Source of the DNA: J029 sp964482495
GTDB taxonomy: Bacteria > Planctomycetota > UBA1135
Reading direction: 5' to 3'
DNA: 64,000 bases
Assembly: GCA_964482495.1 (NCBI GenBank)
Contig: CAYZXS010000017.1
Span: 9,161-73,160, forward strand
Shown: one piece after another, positions 45,927 to 55,176 of the stretch
Position numbering within the stretch: position 1 is the stretch's first letter
Layout of the letters: every line of letters begins with the position of its first letter
Program-made: the position numbers and the translations under genes
The notes under the pieces: model-generated
The model's database searches: none
Seen by the model: only the letters and a program-made list of their open reading frames with translations
What the model was told of the DNA's origin: nothing

Positions 45927-48857
45927 TCATGAGCCGCCTTGCCCGCCCTCTGGTACCGCCGGAGGCGCCTGAGCTCGCTCGATCCGCTCGAGGATCTCCT
46001 CGGCCTCCTCCAGGCGCCCCGTCGAGCGGTAGAGATCGGCGAGGTCGGCCAAGGCCTCCAGGGTCAGCTCATGGTGCGGGCCATTTCGCAGTCGGGATCC
46101 GTGAGCCGCTTGACGCAGCAGCTCCTCCGCTTCATCGAGGCGCTCCGTCTCTTGCAGGAGGAAGGCCAGGTTCCCCCGGAGGTAGAGAACCTCGAAGTGG
46201 TCCGGTCCCCACCATGCCTCGAACCCCGCCAGAGCCTCCCGCAGGTGCCGCTCCGCCTCTTCGAGCTCCCCCTTCTCTCGAAGAAGGCTCGCCCACTGTC
46301 CCACCATGTCCCAGGTCGCCGGGTGGTCCTCGCCAAAGACCCTGCGGCTCCTCTGCCAAGCGCTTCGCAGCTGGACCTCGGCCTCTTCGATGCGGCCAAG
46401 ATCCAGGAGGAGGAGTCCAAGGTTCGATTCGAAGGTCAGCAGGTGCTCTTGCTCAACGGCCGGCTGATCCAGACCTCGGTCCAGGGCGTCCCGCAGGAGA
46501 ACCCGCGCCTCCTCGAGGCGGCCGAGGTCGGAGATCATGGTGGCAAGGTTGGCGTCCGCCAGAATCGTGTCCGGGTGGTCAGGGCCGAGCAGCCTCAAAT
46601 TGCGAGCGCATAGGTCCCGATGGAGCGCCTCTGCCTCCTGGTTCGAATCGGGGCCTTGAAGGGAGAGGGTTAAGTTGCCCTGGGCAGTCAGCGTGGTGGG
46701 GTGGTCCCGGCCCAGCACCCGGGAACTGATCTCGAAGACGCTACGGAACATGACCTCGGCTTCCTCGAAGCGGCCGAGGTCCAGGAGGCAGAGAGCGAGG
46801 ACGTCCTTTCGGATCAGAGTGTCCGGGTGCTCCGCACCCAACACCTCCTGGGATTGCCAGAGGATCTCGCGCGAGAGGGTCTCCGCTTCTTGGAGCCTGC
46901 CCTGGGTCCGGTAGAGCGTCGCGAGGTTTCCTCGGGTCGAGAGCAGGTGAGGGCTCTTCTCGCCGTACTCTGCGCGGGTGCGCTCCACGCAGTCGAGGAG
47001 GATCACCTCGGCCTCCTCCAGGCGCCCCTGACCGGCCAAGGCGAGCGCGAGGTTGTTCAGGACCGACAGCGCGCCTGAATCCTCCCCCGCGTCAAGGGCG
47101 ACCGTGGCCTCGAAGGCGCTCCGGGAGAGCTCCTCAGCCTCCTCCAACGCGCCCCGCTCCCAGCAGAGGATGGCGAGATTGCACTCCAGCGGCGGTACGA
47201 TCCAATGATCTCGACCGTGGGCGGCGAGGGCGAGGCGGAGGCTCTCCCGAAGGAGCTGTTCGGCCTGATTCGTGTCACCCTGGTCATGGAGGAGGGAGGA
47301 GAGCTCGGCGGCAGAGAAGAGGGTGTCCGGGTGTGTTTCACCCAAGTCGCGAGCCCGCTCCTCCCAAGCGCGGCGGAGGAGCGTCTCCGCCTCGGCGTGC
47401 ATGCCCAGGATCCTCTTCAGCCGGCCGAGGACGTGGAGCAGCCGCGCGCGGATCTCCGGCTCTGCCTCGAGCTCGGCCATGATCTGGGCCGCGCCTCGCT
47501 GCAGCAGGTCCTTGGCGCGCAGCTCGCCGCCGCGATATTCGCCGTAGGGATCGCTGACCTCGAACAACCCGACCAAGAATTCCTCGACGCGGTAGGCCGT
47601 TTCCGCCTCCTGACGAGCCTCCTCGGCAGCCTCCTCCGCGGAGGCCCAGCCGAGCCCTGCGTAGATCAGCGAACCGGTGAGCAGGACGAAGGCGGCCAGG
47701 ATGGAGATCACGACCGGCCGGTTGCGGCGGGCGAACTTGCGCACCTGGTAGAAGGTGCTGGCGGGCCGGGCGACGATCGGCTCATTGGCCAGGAACCGAC
47801 GCAGGTCCATGCCGAGCTCCGCCGCGGACCCGTAGCGGCGGTCCCGCTCCTTCTCGAGCGCCTTGGACACGATGGTCTCGAGATCCCCGCGGAAGGTCCT
47901 GTCCACCGAGCTCAACGGATCGGGGTCGACGTCGGCGATCACCCTCGCGGCTTCGGCCAGGCTGCGGCGCTCGAGGTCGTATGGCCGCCGGCCAGAGACC
48001 AGCTCGTAGGCCAGGACGCCGAGAGCATAGACATCTGACCGGGTGTCCAAGTCGCGGGAGTCGCCGCCGACTTGCTCCGGACTCATGTAAGGGAGGGTGC
48101 CGACCAGGCCTTCGAGCGTGCCCGCCGTGGCGGTCAGGTGGAGTTCTTCGTCGACACAGCGGGCGATGCCGAAGTCCAGGACCCGCGGACGCCCCTCGCC
48201 ATCGACGAGGATGTTGCCCGGCTTCAGGTCGCGATGGATCACCCCCTTCTGATGGGCGTGCTGCACCGCGTCGCAGATCCTGGCCATGAGCTCGAGGCGG
48301 GCGCGGATCGGCAGCGGGCCGGAGCGCGCATGCTCTAGGAGGGTCGGCCCATCGACCAGCTCCATGGCGAAGTAGGGCTGCGGGCCGCTGCCGGTGTCGG
48401 CCACCCCTGCCTCGTAGACCGGCACGATCCCGGGATGGCGGAGCCGGCCGAGGACCTCCGCCTCGAGCTCGAAGCGCCGGAGGGAGCGCTCGCTCGACAC
48501 GTGGGGGTGGAGGACCTTGAGCGCCACGCGCCGCCTCGGGTGCTGCTGCTCCGCTTCATACACCACCCCCATGCCGCCTTCCCCGAGCCGGGAGAGGATC
48601 CGGTAGGGCCCGATGGAATCCGGGGCGGGACTGATGAGAGAGGCCATTCCCTCTGCGGAGAGAGGACTCTCCCCGGTGGCGAGCGGGCCGTCCGGGGAGT
48701 CCTCGGCGAGCAGGGCCTCGAGCTCAACGCGGAGCGCGTGGTCCGCGCCGCATTCTCGATCCAGGAAGGAGGACCGCGCCTCCGGTTCCACCTCACAGGC
48801 CGCCAGGAAGATCTTCTGGAGGCGGCGGCCTCGTTGCGGATCGACGGGGGGCGTCAT
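45927..48857 (-). CDS. Transmembrane Ser/Thr protein kinase with long TPR tail
   Basis: 976 residues. The N-terminus (about 10-55) resembles a helical leader common in planctomycete kinases. The Hanks kinase has GEGGMGVVY, ATP lysine K114, HRDLKPGN from residue 208, DFG at 228-230 and LPYMSPEQVG. A membrane helix lies at about 381-402 (PVVISILAAFVLLTGSLIYA). Then come about ten TPR units of the TPR_12 type, each with GxLEEAExLLR text and H-P-x-T spacing (for example GRLQEAETLSREILWQSQ). It lacks the Cys motif of the kinase at 5524. No sigma gene is adjacent, so the partner is unknown. Convergent with the fucosidase. Confidence 0.94.
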   Translation of the reverse strand: MTPPVDPQRGRRLQKIFLAACEVEPEARSSFLDRECGADHALRVELEALLAEDSPDGPLATGESPLSAEGMASLISPAPDSIGPYRILSRLGEGGMGVVYEAEQQHPRRRVALKVLHPHVSSERSLRRFELEAEVLGRLRHPGIVPVYEAGVADTGSGPQPYFAMELVDGPTLLEHARSGPLPIRARLELMARICDAVQHAHQKGVIHRDLKPGNILVDGEGRPRVLDFGIARCVDEELHLTATAGTLEGLVGTLPYMSPEQVGGDSRDLDTRSDVYALGVLAYELVSGRRPYDLERRSLAEAARVIADVDPDPLSSVDRTFRGDLETIVSKALEKERDRRYGSAAELGMDLRRFLANEPIVARPASTFYQVRKFARRNRPVVISILAAFVLLTGSLIYAGLGWASAEEAAEEARQEAETAYRVEEFLVGLFEVSDPYGEYRGGELRAKDLLQRGAAQIMAELEAEPEIRARLLHVLGRLKRILGMHAEAETLLRRAWEERARDLGETHPDTLFSAAELSSLLHDQGDTNQAEQLLRESLRLALAAHGRDHWIVPPLECNLAILCWERGALEEAEELSRSAFEATVALDAGEDSGALSVLNNLALALAGQGRLEEAEVILLDCVERTRAEYGEKSPHLLSTRGNLATLYRTQGRLQEAETLSREILWQSQEVLGAEHPDTLIRKDVLALCLLDLGRFEEAEVMFRSVFEISSRVLGRDHPTTLTAQGNLTLSLQGPDSNQEAEALHRDLCARNLRLLGPDHPDTILADANLATMISDLGRLEEARVLLRDALDRGLDQPAVEQEHLLTFESNLGLLLLDLGRIEEAEVQLRSAWQRSRRVFGEDHPATWDMVGQWASLLREKGELEEAERHLREALAGFEAWWGPDHFEVLYLRGNLAFLLQETERLDEAEELLRQAAHGSRLRNGPHHELTLEALADLADLYRSTGRLEEAEEILERIERAQAPPAVPEGGQGGS

Positions 48858-49008
48858 CGGCGGCGAGAGTGTGGAGACTGCCCCTCGAGGGAGCAGGCGA
48901 TCCTAGCACGGAGCGCCGAGGTCAAGCCGCGCGTGGCGACTTGCGCAGGAGCGAGCGAGCGCGAGGAAGGAGAGGACCCATCCAGCGCGGCGCGGGCGCG
49001 GGATTCCC

Positions 49009-50688
49009 CTAGGGGCCGACCGCCACCGCCACCGCCGCCGTCGCCAGCTTGCCGTTCGACGGCGGCGCGTAGCTGGCCGCGGCGAAGTGGAAGGTGGTGC
49101 CGACGAAGTTGGCGGCGGCGCCCGGCGGCAGGACCAGGTTGACGACGGCGTCGCCGACAGGGTCCAGGGCGCCGTAGCTGCCGACGAAGACCGGCGGGGC
49201 GTTGCCGGCGGCCATCATGCTGAACAGCCAGTCCTGGGTCAGCGGCAGCACGACGCCGCCGATCGCGGTCGGCCCGGTGCCGCTGGTCGAGCCGAGCAGC
49301 AAGTAGCCCAGGCCGGCCTGGGAATCGGGCAGGTCGATCAGGAAGTCGACCTGGCCGCCGGCCGCGGCCGAGACGCTGCCGGCGGTGGCGCTGATCCACG
49401 GGTCGGCGGCGCCGCGGTAGAGGTAGACCGAGCCGGCGTCGCCGAGGCCGCCCGGGTCGGTCTGCTGGGCCGCCAGCGCCAGGTCGAGGAAGCCGTCGCC
49501 GTCAGCGTCGGCGCCGCCTTTGGCCTGGACGCCGAAGGAGTCGAGCGAGGCGTAGCCGTCGAAGCGGCGGTGCAGGGCGCCGGTGGCCGCGTACAGGTAG
49601 ACCGCGCCAGTGCGGATGGCCCAGGTGTCGGCGCCGATCGCCCCGACCAGCAGCTCGACCCGGCCGTCGCCGTCGAGGTCGCCAGCGCTGCCGACGGCGA
49701 TGCCGCAGTAGTCGTAGGTGGTCTCGCCCTTGAACAGCGCGAGCTGCGCGCCGGTGGCGCCGGAGTAGAGGAAGGCGCCGCCGGCGTCATTGATGCCGCC
49801 GGCGTCGTAGCCGGGCGCGCCGGTGAGGAAGTCGCAGACGCCGTCGCCGTCGGCGTCGCCGACCGCCGCCACGGCGTCGCCCAGGCTGCAGAAGCTGGTC
49901 GGGCCGTCGAAGCGGTACAGCACCGAGCCGTCCGCCCCGGAGTACAGGTAGGCGCTGCCGGCGCTGAGCAGGCCGCCCGGGTCGGCGCCGTTGGCGCCGG
50001 CGAAGATCTCGGGCACGCCGTCGCCGTTGACGTCCGGCGCGCCGTCGACCTCGGTGCCGAGGTAGTCGCCGGCGGCCTCGCCGAGCATGGTCAGGAGCAG
50101 GGCCCCGGTGGCGCCCGAGCGCAGCTCCACCATGCCGGCGTCGGTCATGCCGCCGGGGTCGGCGAAGCGGGCGCCGATCAGGACGTCGGGGCGACCGTCG
50201 CCGTCGACGTCGTCCACCCCGCCGAGACCGCTGCCGTAGAAGGAGTCATAGGCGCCGTCGACCTGCCACAGCAGGCTCCCGTTGGCGCCGCTCAGGGCCT
50301 GGACGTAGCCGCCGGCGTTGACGCCGCCGAGCCGGGAGCTGACCAGCAGGTCAGGCACGCGGTCGCCGTTCAGGTCGCCGGGACCGGCGACCTGGCTTCC
50401 GAACTGACCGGTGCCGGAGTGGTGGCGGATCAGCGCCCCGGTGGCCCCGGAGTACAACGAAGCCCGATCACTGCCGTAGGCGCCGACCACCAGGTCGTCG
50501 CCGCCGTCGAAGTCGACGTCGCCGACCCAGGCGATCACCTGACCGGAGTACTCGCCGGCGTTGAAGCCGTCGATCTGGGCGTGCAGGGTCCAGCTGGCGC
50601 CGCCGCCCTGGGCAGCCGCGGGGGCGGCGGCGAGGGGGGCAGTGAGCAGACCGGTGGCGAGGATGGCGGGGAGGATGGCGGTGTTCAT
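49009..50688 (-). CDS. Secreted FG-GAP repeat protein
   Basis: 559 residues with a signal peptide (about 1-26, ATGLLTAPLAAAPAAAQ). Seven or eight FG-GAP blades with D-x-D-G-D-G calcium loops follow, for example GDVDFDGGDDLVVGAY, GDADGDGVCDFLTGAP and GDLDGDGRVELLVGAI, with repeated YSGATGAxL units. The C-terminal module begins SATAGSVSAAAGGQVDFLID and includes STSGTGPTAIGG, as in the proteins at 13470 and 41944. It is probably exported. A 151-bp gap separates it from the TPR kinase gene, and it lies downstream of the PhoD-like gene on the same strand (35-bp gap). Confidence 0.9.
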   Translation of the reverse strand: MNTAILPAILATGLLTAPLAAAPAAAQGGGASWTLHAQIDGFNAGEYSGQVIAWVGDVDFDGGDDLVVGAYGSDRASLYSGATGALIRHHSGTGQFGSQVAGPGDLNGDRVPDLLVSSRLGGVNAGGYVQALSGANGSLLWQVDGAYDSFYGSGLGGVDDVDGDGRPDVLIGARFADPGGMTDAGMVELRSGATGALLLTMLGEAAGDYLGTEVDGAPDVNGDGVPEIFAGANGADPGGLLSAGSAYLYSGADGSVLYRFDGPTSFCSLGDAVAAVGDADGDGVCDFLTGAPGYDAGGINDAGGAFLYSGATGAQLALFKGETTYDYCGIAVGSAGDLDGDGRVELLVGAIGADTWAIRTGAVYLYAATGALHRRFDGYASLDSFGVQAKGGADADGDGFLDLALAAQQTDPGGLGDAGSVYLYRGAADPWISATAGSVSAAAGGQVDFLIDLPDSQAGLGYLLLGSTSGTGPTAIGGVVLPLTQDWLFSMMAAGNAPPVFVGSYGALDPVGDAVVNLVLPPGAAANFVGTTFHFAAASYAPPSNGKLATAAVAVAVGP

Positions 50689-50723
50689 CGGAGGGGATCG
50701 GACGCCCCTACCCTAACAGGGGC

Positions 50724-53459
50724 TCAAAACCGCAGCACACGCGCGCGGCCCCGCGGCGCCGTGTCGAGCCCGCTGAGCTCCTGCCAGCGCCCGGTGTCGG
50801 GATCGCCGACGCGGACGCGGTACTCGCCGCCGGCGTCGGGCACCCACGGGGAGAAGAAGGGCTCGGGCCAGCGGATCGAGTAGATCCTCTCGCCGGTCCG
50901 CTCGTCGTAGACCTCGAACACCGGCTCGCCGTCCAGGCCCTCGACCTGGATCTCGTTCAGCAGCGCCGCCCCCGGGGGCGCGTACTGCTCCGCCTGGGTC
51001 AGCGTGATCGGCCAGCCGGGGTACTGCTCGTCGTCGCCGGCGCCCGGGGCGGACCAGCGCGGCCAGCACTCGGCGCGGATGGTGCGCGCGGAGCGGTCGA
51101 AGCGGACGATGCCGTAGCCCGGCGCGCGATTGTGCAGGGCCGCGGGTTCCCGGCCCCACTTGTAGGGGTTGGAGACCGCGTACATGGTCATCTTGTTGCC
51201 GAAGCCGTCGGTGTAGTCGCCGGTGTAGTAGGGCTGGCCGGGCAGCGGGTTGGCGCCGCCCTCGGGCGGGTACCAGCGCCGCGGCCAGGTGTTGGCGATC
51301 GACGGCACGCAGAAGGCGTGGCCGGCGTCGCGCCAGTCGTCGACGCCGTACTGGAGGAAGCTGCCGAGGTGCTGATCGCCGGCGACGTGGAAGGCGAAGC
51401 CCTTGCGCATGGCTTCGAGCGCGCGGCGGCGGCCGGACTGCGGCCAGCCGTTGGAGTCGGTGTCGGCGGCCAGCTTCCAGTCCTTCGGCTCCTGGCCGAT
51501 CTCCGGGTAGGGCGCCGACGGCAGCACGTGGCCGCCCTTGGAGTCGCCGGGGATGGTGGCGGCGTTCTGGAAGATGGTCTGCGACAGCACCACCTTCATC
51601 CAGGCGTCGTTCGACCAGTCGGCAGACCATTGCTCGAGGAAGCGCTCCTGGCGCTCGCCGAGCAGCACCGCCTCGGGCACGTCGGCGTCGCGAGGGTCGA
51701 AGAAGGCGTTCTGGAACCAGCCGTTCTTGACCTGGCCGTCGGGTACGGTCGGCGTCGCCGAGCTCTTGAACTTGCGGTCCTCGAGGATCGCGAAGCTGAT
51801 GCCGCCGTAGTTCAGTTCGGTGAAGTAGACGCCGATGCCCTGCTCGACCGGCGCCGGGTCGACCGGGTCGGGCAGGTGGCTGGTCTGGGTGCGCTCGACC
51901 ATGCGCACGAAGTCGGCCGGCATGGTGTAGCCGCCGTCGTCCTGCCGCCGGGCGGCGCGGCCGCCGGCGCCCCAGATGTTGCCGTGGTAGACGTCGTGGT
52001 CGTCGGGGATGCAGATCGTCGGCCGGTCGCGGGCGAGGTCGCCGAAGGCCCAGCACCAGCGGTACCACTTGTCGAGGTAGTCGAGCTTGGCTTGGTCGGC
52101 GGGGCGGCGTTGGGCGCCGGTGATGTCGCCCTCGTAGATCTGGTCGCCGGAGAAGAACAAGAGGTCCGGGTCGTGCTCCCGCACCGAGTTCACGATGTCG
52201 TTGTGCGGGAACCACACCCCGTTCGAGTTCCAGCGGATGCCGCCGGTGAAGTGCTTGTTGCCGGTGAAGGCGGCCAGCACGAAGTCGCGGTCGGCGGTGG
52301 GCTCGGCGCGGATCGTGCCTCGCCACTCGTGGTCTTCCCCGCGCGAGCGGTAGAGCACGCGGTAGGCATGGTCGCGGGAACCGTCCCAGCTCTCGACGCG
52401 GAAGGGGAAGGTCCAGCTCGGCACCTGCAGGTCGGCCGAAGCCACGGTCTGCCAGCCCCCGTCCGACCCGGCGAGCTGAAGGAGCGCCAGCGAGCCGTCC
52501 TTCGGCCCCAAGGGCATCATCTGCGCCGTCATCTTCAGCGTGCCGCGGCTGACCGTGTATTGGGCGGCCACGATCGGGCCGAAGCGGCGCTCGGGGTGGT
52601 GGCGGATCATGTCGCCGGCGAGCTCGAGCTCGGAGAAGGAGAAGCCCGCCTCGGAGAAGGGCGCGCCGCCGTGGGAACCGAGCGCGATCCCGCCCTCGAC
52701 CCATGCCGCCGGCAGGACCTTCGAGCGCGCCTTGCTCAGGACGCGGCCGTCCTCCAGCAGGACGGTGATCGTGACGCGGTAGCCGTCGGCCGCACCATCG
52801 GCGCCGGGGACTCGCACGGCGACGACGGCCAATGAGCCGCCGGCGGGGTCCTTCGAGGTCTCCGGCGCGGTGGCGTCCATCATCGCGCCGGGGTCGGCCT
52901 CGAGCGGCTCGAGCGGCAGCCGCTCGAACTCGCCGTCGGCGAGCTTGCCGCCGACGCCCCACCCGCCGCGGGCGCGGTTGGTCTCGAAGTCGCGCAGGAC
53001 CGCCTGGCCTTGGGCGTCGACGCCGACGAAGACGCCGCCATCCTCGGCCGGTCGGTGGTGGGCGAGCGCGGACAGTCGCCAGTCGACCCCGTCCCCCCCG
53101 GTGCCGATCAGGAAACCGGAGCAGGCTTCGTCGTCGAGGCCGACGACCAGCGCGTCGAGCCGCACCGAGAGCCGGAAGGACTCGCCCGGGCCGATGCTCC
53201 ACGGCAGCAGGTGCGCCACCCGCACCGGGTATCTCTCCGCGCCGTTCACGCACTCGATGCGGCCGTCGCGCAGCCGCCAGTCCTGCAGCCGGTTGGCGTA
53301 CCACTCCGGCCCGATCCAAGTGCGGTCGGCGTCCTGCAGGATGGTGACCCGGTCGGCGTTGACGGCGGCGGGCGGGTCCTCCGCGGCGGCCTGGGGGGCG
53401 GCGGCGGGCGCGGACCACGCCAGCGGACCGAGGGTGAAGAAGACGGCGGAGATCAGCAT
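50724..53459 (-). CDS. PhoD-like metallophosphoesterase, exported
   Basis: 911 residues. A signal peptide (MLISAVFFTLGPLAWSAPAA) precedes an N-terminal region of about 330 residues, probably concanavalin-like beta domains. The PhoD/alkaline-phosphatase-D-type core has DLLFFSGDQIYEGDIT, TICIPDDHDVYHGN, SFAILEDRKFK and AFHVAGDQHLGSFLQYG, giving Asp/His ligands for a metal site. A C-terminal beta domain ends in RVRVGDPDTG. It is much longer than typical PhoD, so the extra N-terminal domain may bind substrate. It probably hydrolyses extracellular phosphoesters. It is 11 bp downstream of the broken macrodomain gene and likely in the same transcript. Confidence 0.88.
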   Translation of the reverse strand: MLISAVFFTLGPLAWSAPAAAPQAAAEDPPAAVNADRVTILQDADRTWIGPEWYANRLQDWRLRDGRIECVNGAERYPVRVAHLLPWSIGPGESFRLSVRLDALVVGLDDEACSGFLIGTGGDGVDWRLSALAHHRPAEDGGVFVGVDAQGQAVLRDFETNRARGGWGVGGKLADGEFERLPLEPLEADPGAMMDATAPETSKDPAGGSLAVVAVRVPGADGAADGYRVTITVLLEDGRVLSKARSKVLPAAWVEGGIALGSHGGAPFSEAGFSFSELELAGDMIRHHPERRFGPIVAAQYTVSRGTLKMTAQMMPLGPKDGSLALLQLAGSDGGWQTVASADLQVPSWTFPFRVESWDGSRDHAYRVLYRSRGEDHEWRGTIRAEPTADRDFVLAAFTGNKHFTGGIRWNSNGVWFPHNDIVNSVREHDPDLLFFSGDQIYEGDITGAQRRPADQAKLDYLDKWYRWCWAFGDLARDRPTICIPDDHDVYHGNIWGAGGRAARRQDDGGYTMPADFVRMVERTQTSHLPDPVDPAPVEQGIGVYFTELNYGGISFAILEDRKFKSSATPTVPDGQVKNGWFQNAFFDPRDADVPEAVLLGERQERFLEQWSADWSNDAWMKVVLSQTIFQNAATIPGDSKGGHVLPSAPYPEIGQEPKDWKLAADTDSNGWPQSGRRRALEAMRKGFAFHVAGDQHLGSFLQYGVDDWRDAGHAFCVPSIANTWPRRWYPPEGGANPLPGQPYYTGDYTDGFGNKMTMYAVSNPYKWGREPAALHNRAPGYGIVRFDRSARTIRAECWPRWSAPGAGDDEQYPGWPITLTQAEQYAPPGAALLNEIQVEGLDGEPVFEVYDERTGERIYSIRWPEPFFSPWVPDAGGEYRVRVGDPDTGRWQELSGLDTAPRGRARVLRF

Positions 53460-53470
53460 GCCTGGAGGAA

Positions 53471-53972
53471 TCAGCGGTCGCTTCGGAGCTCTTCGAGCGC
53501 GGCGCGGAAGGCCGCCTCGACGTCCTCGCCGAAGCAGACGAAGACGACTTCGCTCAAGGTAGCGTCCGCCGCCAGGAAGGTGGCGACCGTTCCGACCGCG
53601 ACCCGCGCCGCCTCACCGAGCGGGTAGCCATACACCCCGCAGGAGATCGCCGGGAAGGCCACGCGGCGGCAGCCGTTTTCCACCGCCAGCCGCAGCGCCT
53701 CGCGGTGGCAGCTCGCGAGCAGCTCCGGCTCGCCCGCCGCGCCGCCGCGCCATACCGGGCCGACGGTGTGGATCACGTGCCTCGCCGGTCGGGCAGCCGC
53801 GCAGGGTCCGGCACTCCGCCAGCAAATCGGGGCCGGCGGCGCGGTGGATCGCTCCGTCCACTCCCCCGCCGCCCATCAACGACTCGTTAGCGGCGTTGAC
53901 GATGGCGTCGCCGTCATAGGTGGTGAGGTCGCCGCGCTCGACCCGGATGACGTCTGCCCGCTCCCCCGCCAC
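53471..53972 (-). pseudogene. Broken macrodomain (ADP-ribose binding/deacetylase) gene
   Basis: From a GTG at 53972 the frame reads RVERGDLTTYDGDAIVNAAN, then GGGGVDGAIHRAAG and RGCPTGEAR, a clear macrodomain with its ADP-ribose-binding residues. At about 53780 the homologous text stops and resumes one frame later as RHVIHTVGPVWRGG, then AISCGVYGYP and TVATFLAADATLSEVVFVCF to the stop at 53471. About ten residues normally found between GEA and RHV (the LTxGYxLPA region) are missing. The junction CCGGCGAGGC would be encoded both by the end of the first part and by the P-A-R-H of the second. Deletion between two such copies explains the frame change. Confidence 0.75.
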
Positions 53973-53974
53973 GC

Positions 53975-55117
53975 TCAGAAGCCTCCGCCGCCGATGACCA
54001 GGAAGGCGCCGAGACCGGCCGCCGCCAGCAGCAGCACCAGCCCCAGGATCTTCCACGGGCTCCACGGCGCCTCCCCCACCACCTTGCCGGTCTGGCCGTG
54101 GACCAGCACCGGGTAGACCTTGTCCTTGAAGCGGTAGCTCAGGCTCCACACCGGCAAGAGCACGTGCTTCCAGCGCGGGTCGGAGATGGTGTTGCGCACC
54201 CGCAGGTTGCGCTGGGTGTCGCCGGGCACGTCGTTGGAGCAGCGCCGGCGCTGCTCCTCGACCACCCGCGCCTCGGCCTGTTGCCATCCGGCTTCCAGGT
54301 CGAGCTGGTACTCCTCGGCGCGCCAGCCGGCCAGGTACTCCGGCTTGTACGGCACCAGCGCCGTGGTGTCGAAGTCCCCGAGCTCCTCCACCAGGTCCTC
54401 CTTCAGCCCCAGCGAGGCATTCACCAGGACGTCGTCGTAGGCGTCGTCGCGGTCGCCCCAGGCCGGCACCCAGCGCACCTTGCGCACCTGCCGCGTGCGG
54501 TGCTGGGTCTTGCCGTTAACGGTGACGGTGTAGTGCTCGGTGACGTAGTAGTAGTAGCCGGCGTCGGCGGTCCAGTCGGAGTGGACGCGGCAGTCATAGG
54601 TCCAGAACGGCGCGTAGACGCCGACGGCGTCGAAGCGCTTGGTCTTCTGCAGGGCGCTGGGCCGGAACCACAGGCCCTTCAGCCACTTCTTGAAGGCAGC
54701 CTCGACCGCGGCGCGGCCGACGTCGAGCGGCACCAGCGACTCGGGGCGGATGGCGTTGCGGTTAGCTCGCTGCGCCAGCACGTTCGACGAGCCGCAGTAG
54801 ACGCAATTCTCGGCCGTGGACGCCTCCTCGAAGCTGACCCGGGCGCCGCACTCCTCGCAGCTGGCCACCCGCAGCTCCAGGCCCAGCCCGCGGGCGGCGG
54901 CGCCGGCGTCGGAGAGCGGCCGCTCGAGGATCACGCCCTCGCCGCGCGGCACCTCCTGCACGTTCTGGCAGTGGTCGCAGTGCAGCGCGTCGGCCTCGGG
55001 ATCCCAGCGCAGCTCGGCGCCGCAGTTGTCGCACAGGAAGGCGTGCCGCGCCGCCTCGGGCGGGTGGACCGCGTCCGGCACGGGCGGCGGGCCGGGGATC
55101 TGGGCGTCGGCGGACAT
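53975..55117 (-). CDS. Zinc-ribbon protein with C-terminal membrane helix
   Basis: 380 residues from the ATG at 55117. The N-terminal region has several zinc-ribbon C-x2-C pairs (LCDNCGAE, HCDHCQNV, SCEECGAR and NCVYCGSSN). The middle holds Trp/Tyr-rich beta segments (FDAVGVYAPFWTYDCRVHSD) and a His/Tyr-rich repeat. The C-terminus has a hydrophobic helix (ILGLVLLLAAAGLGAFLVIG), so it is probably a tail-anchored membrane protein facing the cytoplasm. Similar TFIIB-like zinc-ribbon membrane proteins occur beside SPFH genes, one of which lies 1.2 kb away. Its stop is 2 bp before the macrodomain gene's start, suggesting an operon. Confidence 0.82.
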   Translation of the reverse strand: MSADAQIPGPPPVPDAVHPPEAARHAFLCDNCGAELRWDPEADALHCDHCQNVQEVPRGEGVILERPLSDAGAAARGLGLELRVASCEECGARVSFEEASTAENCVYCGSSNVLAQRANRNAIRPESLVPLDVGRAAVEAAFKKWLKGLWFRPSALQKTKRFDAVGVYAPFWTYDCRVHSDWTADAGYYYYVTEHYTVTVNGKTQHRTRQVRKVRWVPAWGDRDDAYDDVLVNASLGLKEDLVEELGDFDTTALVPYKPEYLAGWRAEEYQLDLEAGWQQAEARVVEEQRRRCSNDVPGDTQRNLRVRNTISDPRWKHVLLPVWSLSYRFKDKVYPVLVHGQTGKVVGEAPWSPWKILGLVLLLAAAGLGAFLVIGGGGF

Positions 55118-55176
55118 GGGCCGGGACACGATAGCGGGGAGCGCCTGGCGGCGCCCCCCGCCGAAGCCCGGGCCCG

